Below, in pieces: positions 1-5,428 of a stretch of DNA of 5,888 bases. Position numbers and translations under genes: made by a program. The DNA is from Candidatus Roizmanbacteria bacterium CG_4_10_14_0_8_um_filter_33_9 (lineage in GTDB: Bacteria; Patescibacteriota; Microgenomatia; UBA1406; GWC2-37-13). Every line of letters starts with the position of its first letter. Position 1 is the first letter of the stretch. The stretch is taken from positions 1 through 5,888 of the forward strand of contig PFLI01000193.1 in assembly GCA_002785065.1 (NCBI GenBank). The letters are read 5' to 3'. The notes beneath the pieces were generated by a model that was given only the letters and a program-made list of their open reading frames with translations, was not told the DNA's origin and made no database searches.

Positions 1-525
1 ATTCAAGGAAGAGGTACTGTCGTAACAGGTAGAGTTGATAGAGGTACTCTTAAAGTTAACGAAGAAGTTGAACTAGTCGGCTTAACTGAGACAAAAAAGG
101 TTGTTGTTACCGGTATTGAAATGTTTAGAAAAACACTTGATGAAGCTCGAGCTGGTGATAATGTTGGACTATTACTTCGAGGAATAGAAAAAGAAGATGT
201 TCAGAGAGGACAAGTAATTGCAAAGCCAGGTTCAATTACACCACATACTGAATTTGAAGCAGAGATAGTTGTTCTAAAGAAAGAAGAAGGAGGTCGCCAT
301 ACAGCTTTCTTTAATGGTTATAGACCACAATTTTATTTAAGAACAACTGACGTTACTGGTGAATTAAATTTGCCAGCAGGTGTTGAAATGGTAATGCCTG
401 GAGATAACGTGAAAATTACAGGTAAACTCATTTATCCCGTTGCTCTTGAAGTGGGATTAAAATTTGCTATTCGAGAAGGTGGACATACTGTAGGCGCAGG
501 AGTAGTTACAAAAATAATTAAATAA
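1..525 (+). CDS. tuf: Elongation factor Tu, C-terminal part (5' end outside the window)
   Basis: EF-Tu is the GTPase that carries aminoacyl-tRNA to the ribosomal A site in the cytoplasm. The reading frame is open from base 1, so the gene begins upstream; 174 codons and a TAA are visible. By comparison with the roughly 394-residue family, the GTPase domain and about 220 residues in all are missing on the left. What remains is most of domain 2 (starting at IQGRGTVVTGRVDRG) and all of domain 3, with the signatures EGGRHTAFFNGYRPQFY and RTTDVTG, and the closing stretch IREGGHTVGAGVV. These barrels contact tRNA and the switch regions. An internal ATG at 121 is a methionine within domain 2, not the true start. 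rpsJ follows after 46 nt with no terminator between, so the two are probably co-transcribed. Confidence 0.97.
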   Translation: MQGRGTVVTGRVDRGTLKVNEEVELVGLTETKKVVVTGIEMFRKTLDEARAGDNVGLLLRGIEKEDVQRGQVIAKPGSITPHTEFEAEIVVLKKEEGGRHTAFFNGYRPQFYLRTTDVTGELNLPAGVEMVMPGDNVKITGKLIYPVALEVGLKFAIREGGHTVGAGVVTKIIK

Positions 526-571
526 TAAATAGTAATAAGTAATTTTACTGTAAATTTGCTCTTTTAAATGT

Positions 572-880
572 ATGCCAAAAGGAAGAATAAGGATAAAATT
601 GAAGTCGTATGATTATCGGTTAATCGATGATACTTGTCAAAAGTTAGTCGATACTGCTGTTCGAACAGGAGCTTCAGTACTTGGTCCTATTCCATTACCG
701 ACAAAAACAGAAGTCTTTGTAGTTACAAAAGCTTCGTTTGGCGACAAAGACGCTCGAGAACAATTTGGTTTAAAAACACATAAAAGACTAATTGATATTC
801 TAAACCCAACAAATCAAACGATAGATTCACTCATGCATTTAGAACTAGCGGCGGGAGTTGAGGTAGAAGTAAAAATGTAA
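572..880 (+). CDS. rpsJ: 30S ribosomal protein S10 (uS10)
   Basis: S10 is a 3' (head) domain protein of the 30S subunit; in other bacteria it also acts with NusB in antitermination. The 102-residue product matches the usual length. It begins with the typical RIRIKLKSYDYRLID strand-helix and contains the long loop around residues 38-60, then DAREQF (60-65), KTHKRLIDI (68-76) and the C-terminal LAAGVEVEV strand. The segment just before DAREQF reads KASFGDK, where many bacteria have a form of SPHVNK. The ATG at 572 is chosen because it gives a normal N-terminus; the ATG at 568 is in another frame and stops after 14 codons. No Shine-Dalgarno motif precedes it. It is separated from rplC by a 155-nt control region, unlike the usual tight rpsJ-rplC spacing. 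Confidence 0.97.
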   Translation: MPKGRIRIKLKSYDYRLIDDTCQKLVDTAVRTGASVLGPIPLPTKTEVFVVTKASFGDKDAREQFGLKTHKRLIDILNPTNQTIDSLMHLELAAGVEVEVKM

Positions 881-887
881 CTTCTTA

Positions 888-916
888 TTGAAGAAATGAG
901 TTATATAGTATATAAT
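888..916 (+). promoter_or_regulatory. Predicted sigma-70-type promoter for the rplC-onward operon
   Basis: A TTGAAG hexamer at 888-893 (4 of 6 matches to TTGACA) is followed after exactly 17 nt by TATAAT at 911-916 (6 of 6). It lies 7 nt after the rpsJ stop and points towards rplC. Transcription would start near 922-924, giving a leader of about 112 nt before the rplC start codon. The region is AT-rich, so a chance -10 match is possible, but the perfect -10, optimal spacing and intergenic position together make this the best promoter candidate in the window. It is a prediction from sequence only. Confidence 0.6.
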
Positions 917-929
917 GTCAAGAAAATGT

Positions 930-955
930 CGATTTTTCGATTATCAGAAAAATTG
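930..955 (+). promoter_or_regulatory. Possible leader hairpin upstream of the rplC terminator
   Basis: CGATTTTTC (930-938) can pair with GAAAAATTG (947-955), giving nine pairs including one G-U, around an 8-nt loop (939-946). It lies just downstream of the predicted transcription start and 33 nt before the terminator stem, so both could form in the same leader RNA. The stem is mostly A-U and therefore weak, and such pairings occur by chance in AT-rich DNA. No known riboswitch or r-protein binding motif is recognised. Confidence 0.3.
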
Positions 956-988
956 CAATTAAAAGCTTAAATAAAATCTAGTTTGGAT

Positions 989-1017
989 TAAACCCCAATC
1001 TGGGGTTTATTTTTTTT
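989..1017 (+). terminator. Intrinsic terminator or attenuator between rpsJ and rplC
   Basis: A perfect 9-bp inverted repeat, TAAACCCCA (989-997) and TGGGGTTTA (1001-1009), with a 3-nt loop and four consecutive G-C pairs, is followed at once by eight T residues (1010-1017). This is the textbook shape of a Rho-independent terminator and stands out against the AT-rich surroundings. It ends 18 nt before the rplC start codon, too little room for a full promoter. With a promoter candidate upstream at 888-916, it may act as an attenuator for the downstream operon as well as ending tuf-rpsJ transcripts. Confidence 0.88.
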
Positions 1018-1035
1018 GAATTTATTTTTTTATTT

Positions 1036-1701
1036 ATGACAGGTTTTATTCTTGGTACCAAAGAGGATCATTCGCAGACATTTTCAGAAGATGGGATTCG
1101 AATTCCAACAACTTTCATTCTTACTTCTCCTTGCTATATAACTGAAATAAAAACAAAAGAAAGAGATGGGTATAATGCTGTTCAATTAGGTTTTGGGACT
1201 TGTAATAAAATTCAAAAACCAGTGAAAGGAATATTGGATAAAGCGGGAATAAAAACCCCGCTTCATTTTTTAAGAGAATTCACTTTAACAGAAAGCGTGA
1301 AAATTTTAGTTGAAAATAAAAAAAAGATTCTACAAATAGGAGATTTAAAACTGGAAATAGGACATGAGATTAAACCAACGACTTTCTTTAAAATTGGAGA
1401 TAAAGTTACTATATCAGGATACGCAAAAGGAAAAGGTTTTCAAGGCGTTGTAAAGAGGCATCATTTTAAAGGTGGTTCGCGCACACATGGTCAGTCAGAC
1501 CGAGAAAGAGCACCTGGATCAATTGGAATGACTACGACACCTGGGAGAGTATTTAAAGGAAAAAGAATGGCAGGAAGAATGGGAAATCAGAGAGTAACAA
1601 TAAAAAATTATAAGATCATTGAGATTTCCGATACAGGTTTTACTGTAAAAGGTTTGGTTCCTGGAGCGAAGAGACAATTAATTGAAATTTCATCTGCCTA
1701 A
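1036..1701 (+). CDS. rplC: 50S ribosomal protein L3 (uL3)
   Basis: L3 is an early-assembling 23S rRNA binding protein whose long loop reaches towards the peptidyl transferase centre. The 221-residue product has the N-terminal barrel start (FILGTKE, then SEDGIRIPTT), the strand DGYNAVQLGFG (44-54), KGKGFQGVVKRHHFKGG (131-147), and the loop signature GQSDRERAPGSIG (152-164) followed by TTTPGRVFKGKRMAGRMG (166-183). The glutamine that E. coli PrmB methylates (Q150) aligns with Thr167. The ATG at 1036 gives the normal N-terminus; the upstream sequence is T-rich with no Shine-Dalgarno. It is the first gene after the promoter and terminator region, so probably the first gene of its own transcription unit, and the rplD start follows its stop by 7 nt. 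Confidence 0.97.
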   Translation: MTGFILGTKEDHSQTFSEDGIRIPTTFILTSPCYITEIKTKERDGYNAVQLGFGTCNKIQKPVKGILDKAGIKTPLHFLREFTLTESVKILVENKKKILQIGDLKLEIGHEIKPTTFFKIGDKVTISGYAKGKGFQGVVKRHHFKGGSRTHGQSDRERAPGSIGMTTTPGRVFKGKRMAGRMGNQRVTIKNYKIIEISDTGFTVKGLVPGAKRQLIEISSA

Positions 1702-1708
1702 AAAATCT

Positions 1709-2386
1709 ATGGAAAAATCTACAAAAGAAAAAATAAGCAATTTAAAAATTCCAGTTTATAATTTACAAGGAGAGGTTGTAAAAGACATATCCTTTCCTAA
1801 AAAAATTTACACAATAAAAATCTCTTTGGCTTTAATAGCTCAATATATAAAAGTATATACGACTAATCAAAGACAAGGCAATGCATCGGCAAAAACAAGA
1901 GCAGAAGTTCAAGGAACGACAAAGAAAGTTTATAAACAAAAAGGTACGGGACGAGCTCGTCATGGAAGCATGAAAGCTCCAATTTTTAAAGGCGGAGGGG
2001 TAGTTGGGGGACCCTTATCAAAAGAGTATGCATTAAAAATGAATAAGAAACAAAAAAGACAAGCCTTGTTTTATGCATTAACGTCGCAACATGTTAATAA
2101 GAACATTATTGCCCTAGGTGATGAATTTTTAAATATGAAGATTAATACAAATAAAATATCTGTATTCTTGAAAAAAGTTTTTAAAAACAGCAAAAAAATT
2201 CTTGTTATCATACCTAAAACTGATAATAGTAATTTATTCTTATCATTAAGAAATATTTCAAACGTATATACGACAAATGTCAACAATATCAATCCGTATA
2301 TGCTCTTGGTTAGTAATAAAATAATATTTTTGGAAAAATCATTATCTGATTTAGAAAATTTGTTAATAAAAAAGAATGAAAATTAA
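1709..2386 (+). CDS. rplD: 50S ribosomal protein L4 (uL4)
   Basis: L4 binds 23S rRNA and its extended loop lines the peptide exit tunnel; in E. coli it also represses its own operon. The 225-residue product has the N-terminal VYNLQGEVV strand (16-24), the tunnel loop with RQGNASAKTRAEVQGTTKK (55-73), the hallmark QKGTGRARHGSMKAPIFKGGG (78 to about 97), then KMNKKQKRQALFYAL (110-124). The C-terminal half is rich in Asn, Lys and Ile, in keeping with AT-biased DNA. I choose the ATG at 1709; an in-frame TTG at 1682 would add nine residues inside rplC. The end overlaps rplW by 11 nt, suggesting translational coupling. Its presence in the operon behind an attenuator-like leader is of regulatory interest. 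Confidence 0.95.
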   Translation: MEKSTKEKISNLKIPVYNLQGEVVKDISFPKKIYTIKISLALIAQYIKVYTTNQRQGNASAKTRAEVQGTTKKVYKQKGTGRARHGSMKAPIFKGGGVVGGPLSKEYALKMNKKQKRQALFYALTSQHVNKNIIALGDEFLNMKINTNKISVFLKKVFKNSKKILVIIPKTDNSNLFLSLRNISNVYTTNVNNINPYMLLVSNKIIFLEKSLSDLENLLIKKNEN

Positions 2387-2663
2387 CAATATAATAATTA
2401 GTCCTATTTTGACGGAAAAAGCAACGAAGTTAGCTAATAGTAAGGTTTATACTTTTTTAGTTAGTCATAAAGCAACAAAAAGCAATATTAAGAAAACACT
2501 TGAATCATTATACAAAGTTAAAACAGGACATATACGTGTTATTTTAAGAAAGGGAAAAATAAAAAAAGTAGGAAGAAAATCTATATCAAAACAGATGTCT
2601 AATAAAAAAATCGCACTTGTAGAAGTTAAAGAAGGATCAATATCACTGTTTCCTCAAACATAA
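2376..2663 (+). CDS. rplW: 50S ribosomal protein L23 (uL23)
   Basis: L23 sits at the exit of the peptide tunnel, where trigger factor and the signal recognition particle dock. The 95-residue product has the family signature SPILTEKATKL (9-19), the strand KVYTFLVSHKATKSNIKK (23-40), the helix LESLYKVK, and a basic loop RKGKIKKVGRKS (58-69), before the closing strand KIALVEVKEG (78-87). The length is normal. The ATG lies inside the last codons of rplD in another frame (11-nt overlap), and no Shine-Dalgarno precedes it, so initiation by ribosomes finishing L4 is likely. rplB starts 5 nt after its stop. Confidence 0.95.
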   Translation: MKINNIIISPILTEKATKLANSKVYTFLVSHKATKSNIKKTLESLYKVKTGHIRVILRKGKIKKVGRKSISKQMSNKKIALVEVKEGSISLFPQT

Positions 2664-2668
2664 CTAAT

Positions 2669-3442
2669 ATGAAAAATATATTGAGTAATTCAAATCAACC
2701 AGAAAAAAGGATGAAAAGAATATTAAAAAAACATTCTGGTCGTGATTCATCTGGACATGTTTCAGTGAGACATCAAGGGGGAAGGCAAAAAAGATATTAT
2801 CGAGACATTGATTTTAAAAGAGATAAAAGAAATATCGAAGGGGTAGTTCAATCCATTGAATATGATCCAAATAGAAACGCAAATATAGCCTTAATTTTAT
2901 ATAAAGATAAAGAAAAGAAATACATTATTCACCCACAAGATTTAAAGATTGGAGATACTGTAGTTGCTGGTGATTCTGTTGATATAAAAAATGGTAACGC
3001 CCTACCTTTGAAGAATATTCCAATTGGTATTCAAATACACAATCTTGAACTGCATCCAAATCAAGGTGGTAAAATAATCAGAGGTGCCGGATCTACAGCT
3101 GTGGTTATCGCAAAAGAGGAAAAATATTCACACATTAAACTACCATCCGGCGAAACAAGAAGATTTCATGGAGATTGTTATGCCACTATTGGAATGGTTG
3201 GAAACATTGAGCATAAAGATCGAATTCTCCGAAAAGCAGGAACAAGTAGACATATGGGAATACGTCCTACAGTTCGGGGAACAGCTCAAAATCCTCGGAG
3301 TCATCCTCATGGGGGTGGAGAGGGAAGAGTTGGAGAAGGTATGCATCCTAAGACTCCTTGGGGAAAATCTGCTCGAGGCACAAGAACAAGATCGAGAAAC
3401 AAATGGAGTAACAAATTAATTATTGTATCAAGACACAAATAA
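2669..3442 (+). CDS. rplB: 50S ribosomal protein L2 (uL2), shortened N-terminus
   Basis: L2 binds 23S rRNA at the subunit interface and is needed for subunit joining and peptidyl transferase assembly. The product has 257 residues, against about 273 in E. coli. Recognisable blocks are SGHVSVRHQGGRQKRYY (28-44), IEYDPNRNANIALILYKD (63-80), the SH3-like domain, GIRPTVRGTAQNP (197-209), and the near-invariant SHPHGGGEGR (211-220) with conserved His212 and His214. PWGKSARGTRTRSRNKW (230-246) leads to a normal C-terminus. About 17 N-terminal residues are missing; the same frame is open back to 2630 but encodes nothing resembling the usual L2 start, so ATG 2669 is preferred. Only 2 nt separate it from rplV, where rpsS is normally found. 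Confidence 0.97.
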   Translation: MKNILSNSNQPEKRMKRILKKHSGRDSSGHVSVRHQGGRQKRYYRDIDFKRDKRNIEGVVQSIEYDPNRNANIALILYKDKEKKYIIHPQDLKIGDTVVAGDSVDIKNGNALPLKNIPIGIQIHNLELHPNQGGKIIRGAGSTAVVIAKEEKYSHIKLPSGETRRFHGDCYATIGMVGNIEHKDRILRKAGTSRHMGIRPTVRGTAQNPRSHPHGGGEGRVGEGMHPKTPWGKSARGTRTRSRNKWSNKLIIVSRHK

Positions 3443-3444
3443 AT

Positions 3445-3804
3445 ATGGAAATTACAGCTTATTATAAAAACGTACACATAACACCAAAAAAACTACGTTT
3501 TATGTTAGAAGACATTAAAAAAATGAAGCCATCACAAGCCCTTCAACATTTATATTATTCTCCCAAAAAGGGTGCTGAAATTTTTTATAAAGCTATAAAA
3601 TCAGCAGTAGATAGTGCTCGATATACTTTAAAAACTAACGAAGATATGTTACAATTTAAACTTTTAACAGTAGAACAGGGAAATAAGCTCAAGCGATTTA
3701 GACCGGGAGGGAGAGGAACGGCAAAATCATATGCAAAAAAATTTGCACATATTAAGATCATACTTACTGCTCAGAAAATAACTCCTGTTGAGATTAAAAA
3801 GTAA
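3445..3804 (+). CDS. rplV: 50S ribosomal protein L22 (uL22)
   Basis: L22 contacts all 23S rRNA domains and its beta-hairpin lines the peptide exit tunnel next to L4. The 119-residue product contains the N-terminal ITPKKLRFMLEDIKKMKPS (12-30), the KKGAEIFYKAIKSAVDSA core (41-58), the hairpin KLKRFRPGGRGTAKSY (81-96), and the strand AHIKIIL (101-107). The conserved fold ends near residue 109, so the TAA at 3802 leaves it whole. However, the same frame continues beyond that stop for 32 more sense codons of lysine-rich sequence, listed separately. The start is 2 nt after the rplB stop, without a Shine-Dalgarno. Confidence 0.96.
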   Translation: MEITAYYKNVHITPKKLRFMLEDIKKMKPSQALQHLYYSPKKGAEIFYKAIKSAVDSARYTLKTNEDMLQFKLLTVEQGNKLKRFRPGGRGTAKSYAKKFAHIKIILTAQKITPVEIKK

Positions 3805-3903
3805 TTAAAACCAGTTGAAAAAAAATTATTACCAATTAAATCTGACAAAAAAGAGATTTCAGGAAAAAAAACTACTGTCAGAAAGAAAAAAATAGCTAAA
3901 TAA
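3805..3903 (+). pseudogene. Remnant of a lysine-rich C-terminal extension of L22, behind an in-frame TAA
   Basis: Directly after the rplV stop (TAA, 3802-3804) the same frame stays open for 32 codons and ends with TAA at 3901-3903, 3 nt before rpsC. The translation starts LKPVEKKLLPIK and ends VRKKKIAK, with 12 Lys and 1 Arg against 3 acidic residues. It also echoes the last codons of L22 (PVEIKK before the stop, PVEKK after it). Basic low-complexity tails are common on ribosomal proteins. The simplest reading is an ancestral L22 of about 152 residues whose tail was cut by one substitution (for example CAA, AAA or GAA to TAA), or a base error in the sequence. The alternative is a plain 102-nt spacer, which would be much the longest in the rplC-rplX run. 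Confidence 0.55.
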
Positions 3904-3906
3904 AAC

Positions 3907-4545
3907 ATGGGACAAAAAGTAAATCCAAAAGGGCTCAGAATGGGGATCATATTCAATTATGGGTCCAGATGGTTTTTTTCGGATAAACGTGTTTATAAAG
4001 ATACATTAATTTCTGATATTAAAATACGTAAAAATTTATTTAAAAAGTTTAATTTTGCATCAATTACTCAAATAGATATTGAACGTGCAATAAAAAAAAT
4101 TACGGTTATTATATATTCTGTAAAACCCGGAATGATAATTGGGAGAGGTGGAAAAGGTTTAGAAGATGTAAAAAAATTTATCGTAGCCGAAATTGGGAAA
4201 GGAAACAAAGAAAAAGAAGTCAAAATCGAAATTAAAATAGAACCTGTAAAAAAACCATATCTTAACGCTTTCTATGTTGCTCAGTTAATTGGGGAAAAGT
4301 TAGTTAAGGGTTTTTCTCATCGCGCTGTTATTCATCAAGCAATGAATAGAGTAATTGAATCGGGTGGAAAGGGAGTAAAAATACAAGTTGGAGGAAGAAT
4401 AAACGGAGCAGAAATATCGAGACGAGAAAAATATTTTCAAGGGACGATCCCTACATCAACAATTAGAGAGAACGTCGATTTTGCCCGATTTCCAGCCTTA
4501 ACAAAATCTGGTTATATTGGGGTAAAAACGTGGATATGTGCATAA
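3907..4545 (+). CDS. rpsC: 30S ribosomal protein S3 (uS3)
   Basis: S3 forms part of the mRNA entry tunnel in the 30S head. The 212-residue product begins with the invariant MGQKVNPKGLRMG, has a type II KH domain with the GRGG loop at 79-82 (MIIGRGGKGLEDVKK), and a C-terminal domain with GGKGVKIQVGGRINGAEISR (153-172) and IGVKTWI near the end. It is shorter than the 233-residue E. coli protein because it stops almost immediately after that strand. Of the three E. coli residues tied to mRNA helicase activity (R131, R132, K135), the aligned positions are Arg139, Ala140 and His143, so only one is kept. The start has no Shine-Dalgarno. Confidence 0.97.
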   Translation: MGQKVNPKGLRMGIIFNYGSRWFFSDKRVYKDTLISDIKIRKNLFKKFNFASITQIDIERAIKKITVIIYSVKPGMIIGRGGKGLEDVKKFIVAEIGKGNKEKEVKIEIKIEPVKKPYLNAFYVAQLIGEKLVKGFSHRAVIHQAMNRVIESGGKGVKIQVGGRINGAEISRREKYFQGTIPTSTIRENVDFARFPALTKSGYIGVKTWICA

Positions 4546-4560
4546 ATTTTTATTTTTATC

Positions 4561-4971
4561 ATGCTAGCACCAAAAAGACAAAAATATAGAAAGCAGTTTA
4601 GAGGTATTTTCAGAAAAATGGCCACGAAAGGTGATGTTATGCAAAATGGTCAATATGGAATTAAGGCAAAATATTCCGGATGGATTAAAGATCGAGAGAT
4701 TGAGGCAGTAAGAGTTATATTAGCACGGGCAACACGTAAGGTGGGTAAATTTTGGATTCGAATATTTCCGGATAAACCTTATACGAAAAAACCAGCAGAA
4801 GTCACAATGGGTGCAGGAAAAGGTGATGTTGCGTATTTTGTCGCATCTGTTTCAGCTGGTAGAATTTTGTTTGAAATTGATGGGATTGAAGTTGAAGAGG
4901 CAAAAAAAGTATATAAAAATATAAATGCAAAGCTGTCAGTTAAATCACGTTTAATTATTAAAGAACAATGA
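4561..4971 (+). CDS. rplP: 50S ribosomal protein L16 (uL16)
   Basis: L16 binds near the A-site tRNA elbow and organises 23S rRNA close to the peptidyl transferase centre. The 136-residue length is normal. It begins MLAPKRQKYRKQFRG and contains the helix DREIEAVRVILARA (44-57), KFWIRIFPDKPYTKKP (63-78), the loop MGAGKGDVAYFVA (83-95), and RILFEIDGI (101-109). The arginine hydroxylated in E. coli (R81) aligns with Thr82. It follows rpsC by a 15-nt T-rich spacer without hairpin or Shine-Dalgarno. Its TGA stop, the only non-TAA stop visible, is embedded in an ATGA overlap with rpmC. Confidence 0.97.
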   Translation: MLAPKRQKYRKQFRGIFRKMATKGDVMQNGQYGIKAKYSGWIKDREIEAVRVILARATRKVGKFWIRIFPDKPYTKKPAEVTMGAGKGDVAYFVASVSAGRILFEIDGIEVEEAKKVYKNINAKLSVKSRLIIKEQ

Positions 4972-5171
4972 AAATAAAATTGGAGGATTATAAAACAAAA
5001 TCAAAAGAAGAGCTTGAAAAAGAGATTAATAAATTAAGGGAAGAAATAGCAAAGGATTCAATTGAATTTACAGTTACATTGCCAAAAAATACCAATCTGG
5101 TATTTCAGAAAAAGAAAAAATTAGCAGTTTTGTTAACATTGCAAAAACAGAAAAGCAATCAAAAAAAATAA
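4968..5171 (+). CDS. rpmC: 50S ribosomal protein L29 (uL29)
   Basis: L29 is a small two-helix protein beside L23 at the tunnel exit. The 67-residue product is of family length, with helix 1 at about 12-35 (KSKEELEKEINKLREEIAK) and a basic helix 2 at about 46-62 (FQKKKKLAVLLTLQK), joined by a linker. Sequence conservation in this family is weak; the call rests on size, the two charged helices and the invariant position between L16 and S17. Its ATG overlaps the rplP TGA (ATGA), a usual sign of translational coupling. Confidence 0.9.
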   Translation: MKIKLEDYKTKSKEELEKEINKLREEIAKDSIEFTVTLPKNTNLVFQKKKKLAVLLTLQKQKSNQKK

Positions 5172-5172
5172 T

Positions 5173-5412
5173 ATGTCAAAAGACTTAATAGGAACAGTTG
5201 TGTCAGATAAAATGCAGAAAACACTAGTAGTTCGTGTTGTTCAAAAATTCAAGCACCCACGTTATGGGAAAGTAATTGTTCGTCATAAGAAATATAAAGT
5301 ACATAATGATGATTTAAAATTGAAAAACGGAGATGAAGTAACTATTAAGGAAGTAAGACCAATATCAAAAGAAAAAAAATTTATAATTGTTGGAAAAATT
5401 AGCAAGGAATAA
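5173..5412 (+). CDS. rpsQ: 30S ribosomal protein S17 (uS17)
   Basis: S17 is an OB-fold protein that binds 16S rRNA early in 30S assembly. The 79-residue product has the full set of family blocks: IGTVVSDKMQKTLVVRV (6-22), KHPRYGKVIVRHKKYKVHND (27-46), NGDEVTIKEVRPISKEKKF (52-70), and a final strand. The length is normal. The ATG at 5173 is 1 nt after the rpmC stop and lies in an A-rich context without a Shine-Dalgarno, so coupling to L29 translation is likely. Confidence 0.96.
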   Translation: MSKDLIGTVVSDKMQKTLVVRVVQKFKHPRYGKVIVRHKKYKVHNDDLKLKNGDEVTIKEVRPISKEKKFIIVGKISKE

Positions 5413-5428
5413 TTTAAATACAAAATAT

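Noticed and set aside
538..549. Inverted repeat AGTAA/TTACT between tuf and rpsJ
   Set aside because: The 2-nt loop is too tight and the stem is mostly A-T with no following T run, so it is not a credible terminator.
1682..1708. TTG start at 1682 for rplD
   Set aside because: Adds nine residues with no L4 similarity and overlaps rplC; ATG 1709 fits better.
2071..2292. Minus-strand open frame of 73 codons inside rplD
   Set aside because: It lies wholly within rplD, is rich in Phe and Leu as expected from the reverse complement of A-rich coding DNA, and resembles no family.
3140..3346. Minus-strand open frame of 68 codons inside rplB
   Set aside because: Fully antisense to conserved L2 sequence, with no start signal or family match.
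3084..3419. Plus-strand open frame of 111 codons inside rplB in another frame
   Set aside because: It shadows the highly conserved L2 C-terminal domain; no recognisable product.
3771..3956. Minus-strand open frame of 61 codons across the rplV-rpsC junction
   Set aside because: Its hydrophobic look is the reverse complement of Lys-rich A tracts. The plus-strand reading as an L22 tail explains the region better.
4546..4560. T-rich spacer between rpsC and rplP
   Set aside because: No inverted repeat precedes the T run, so I do not call a terminator.
5387..5428. TTG start at 5387 for rplN
   Set aside because: Overlaps rpsQ; the normal L14 N-terminus aligns exactly from ATG 5429.
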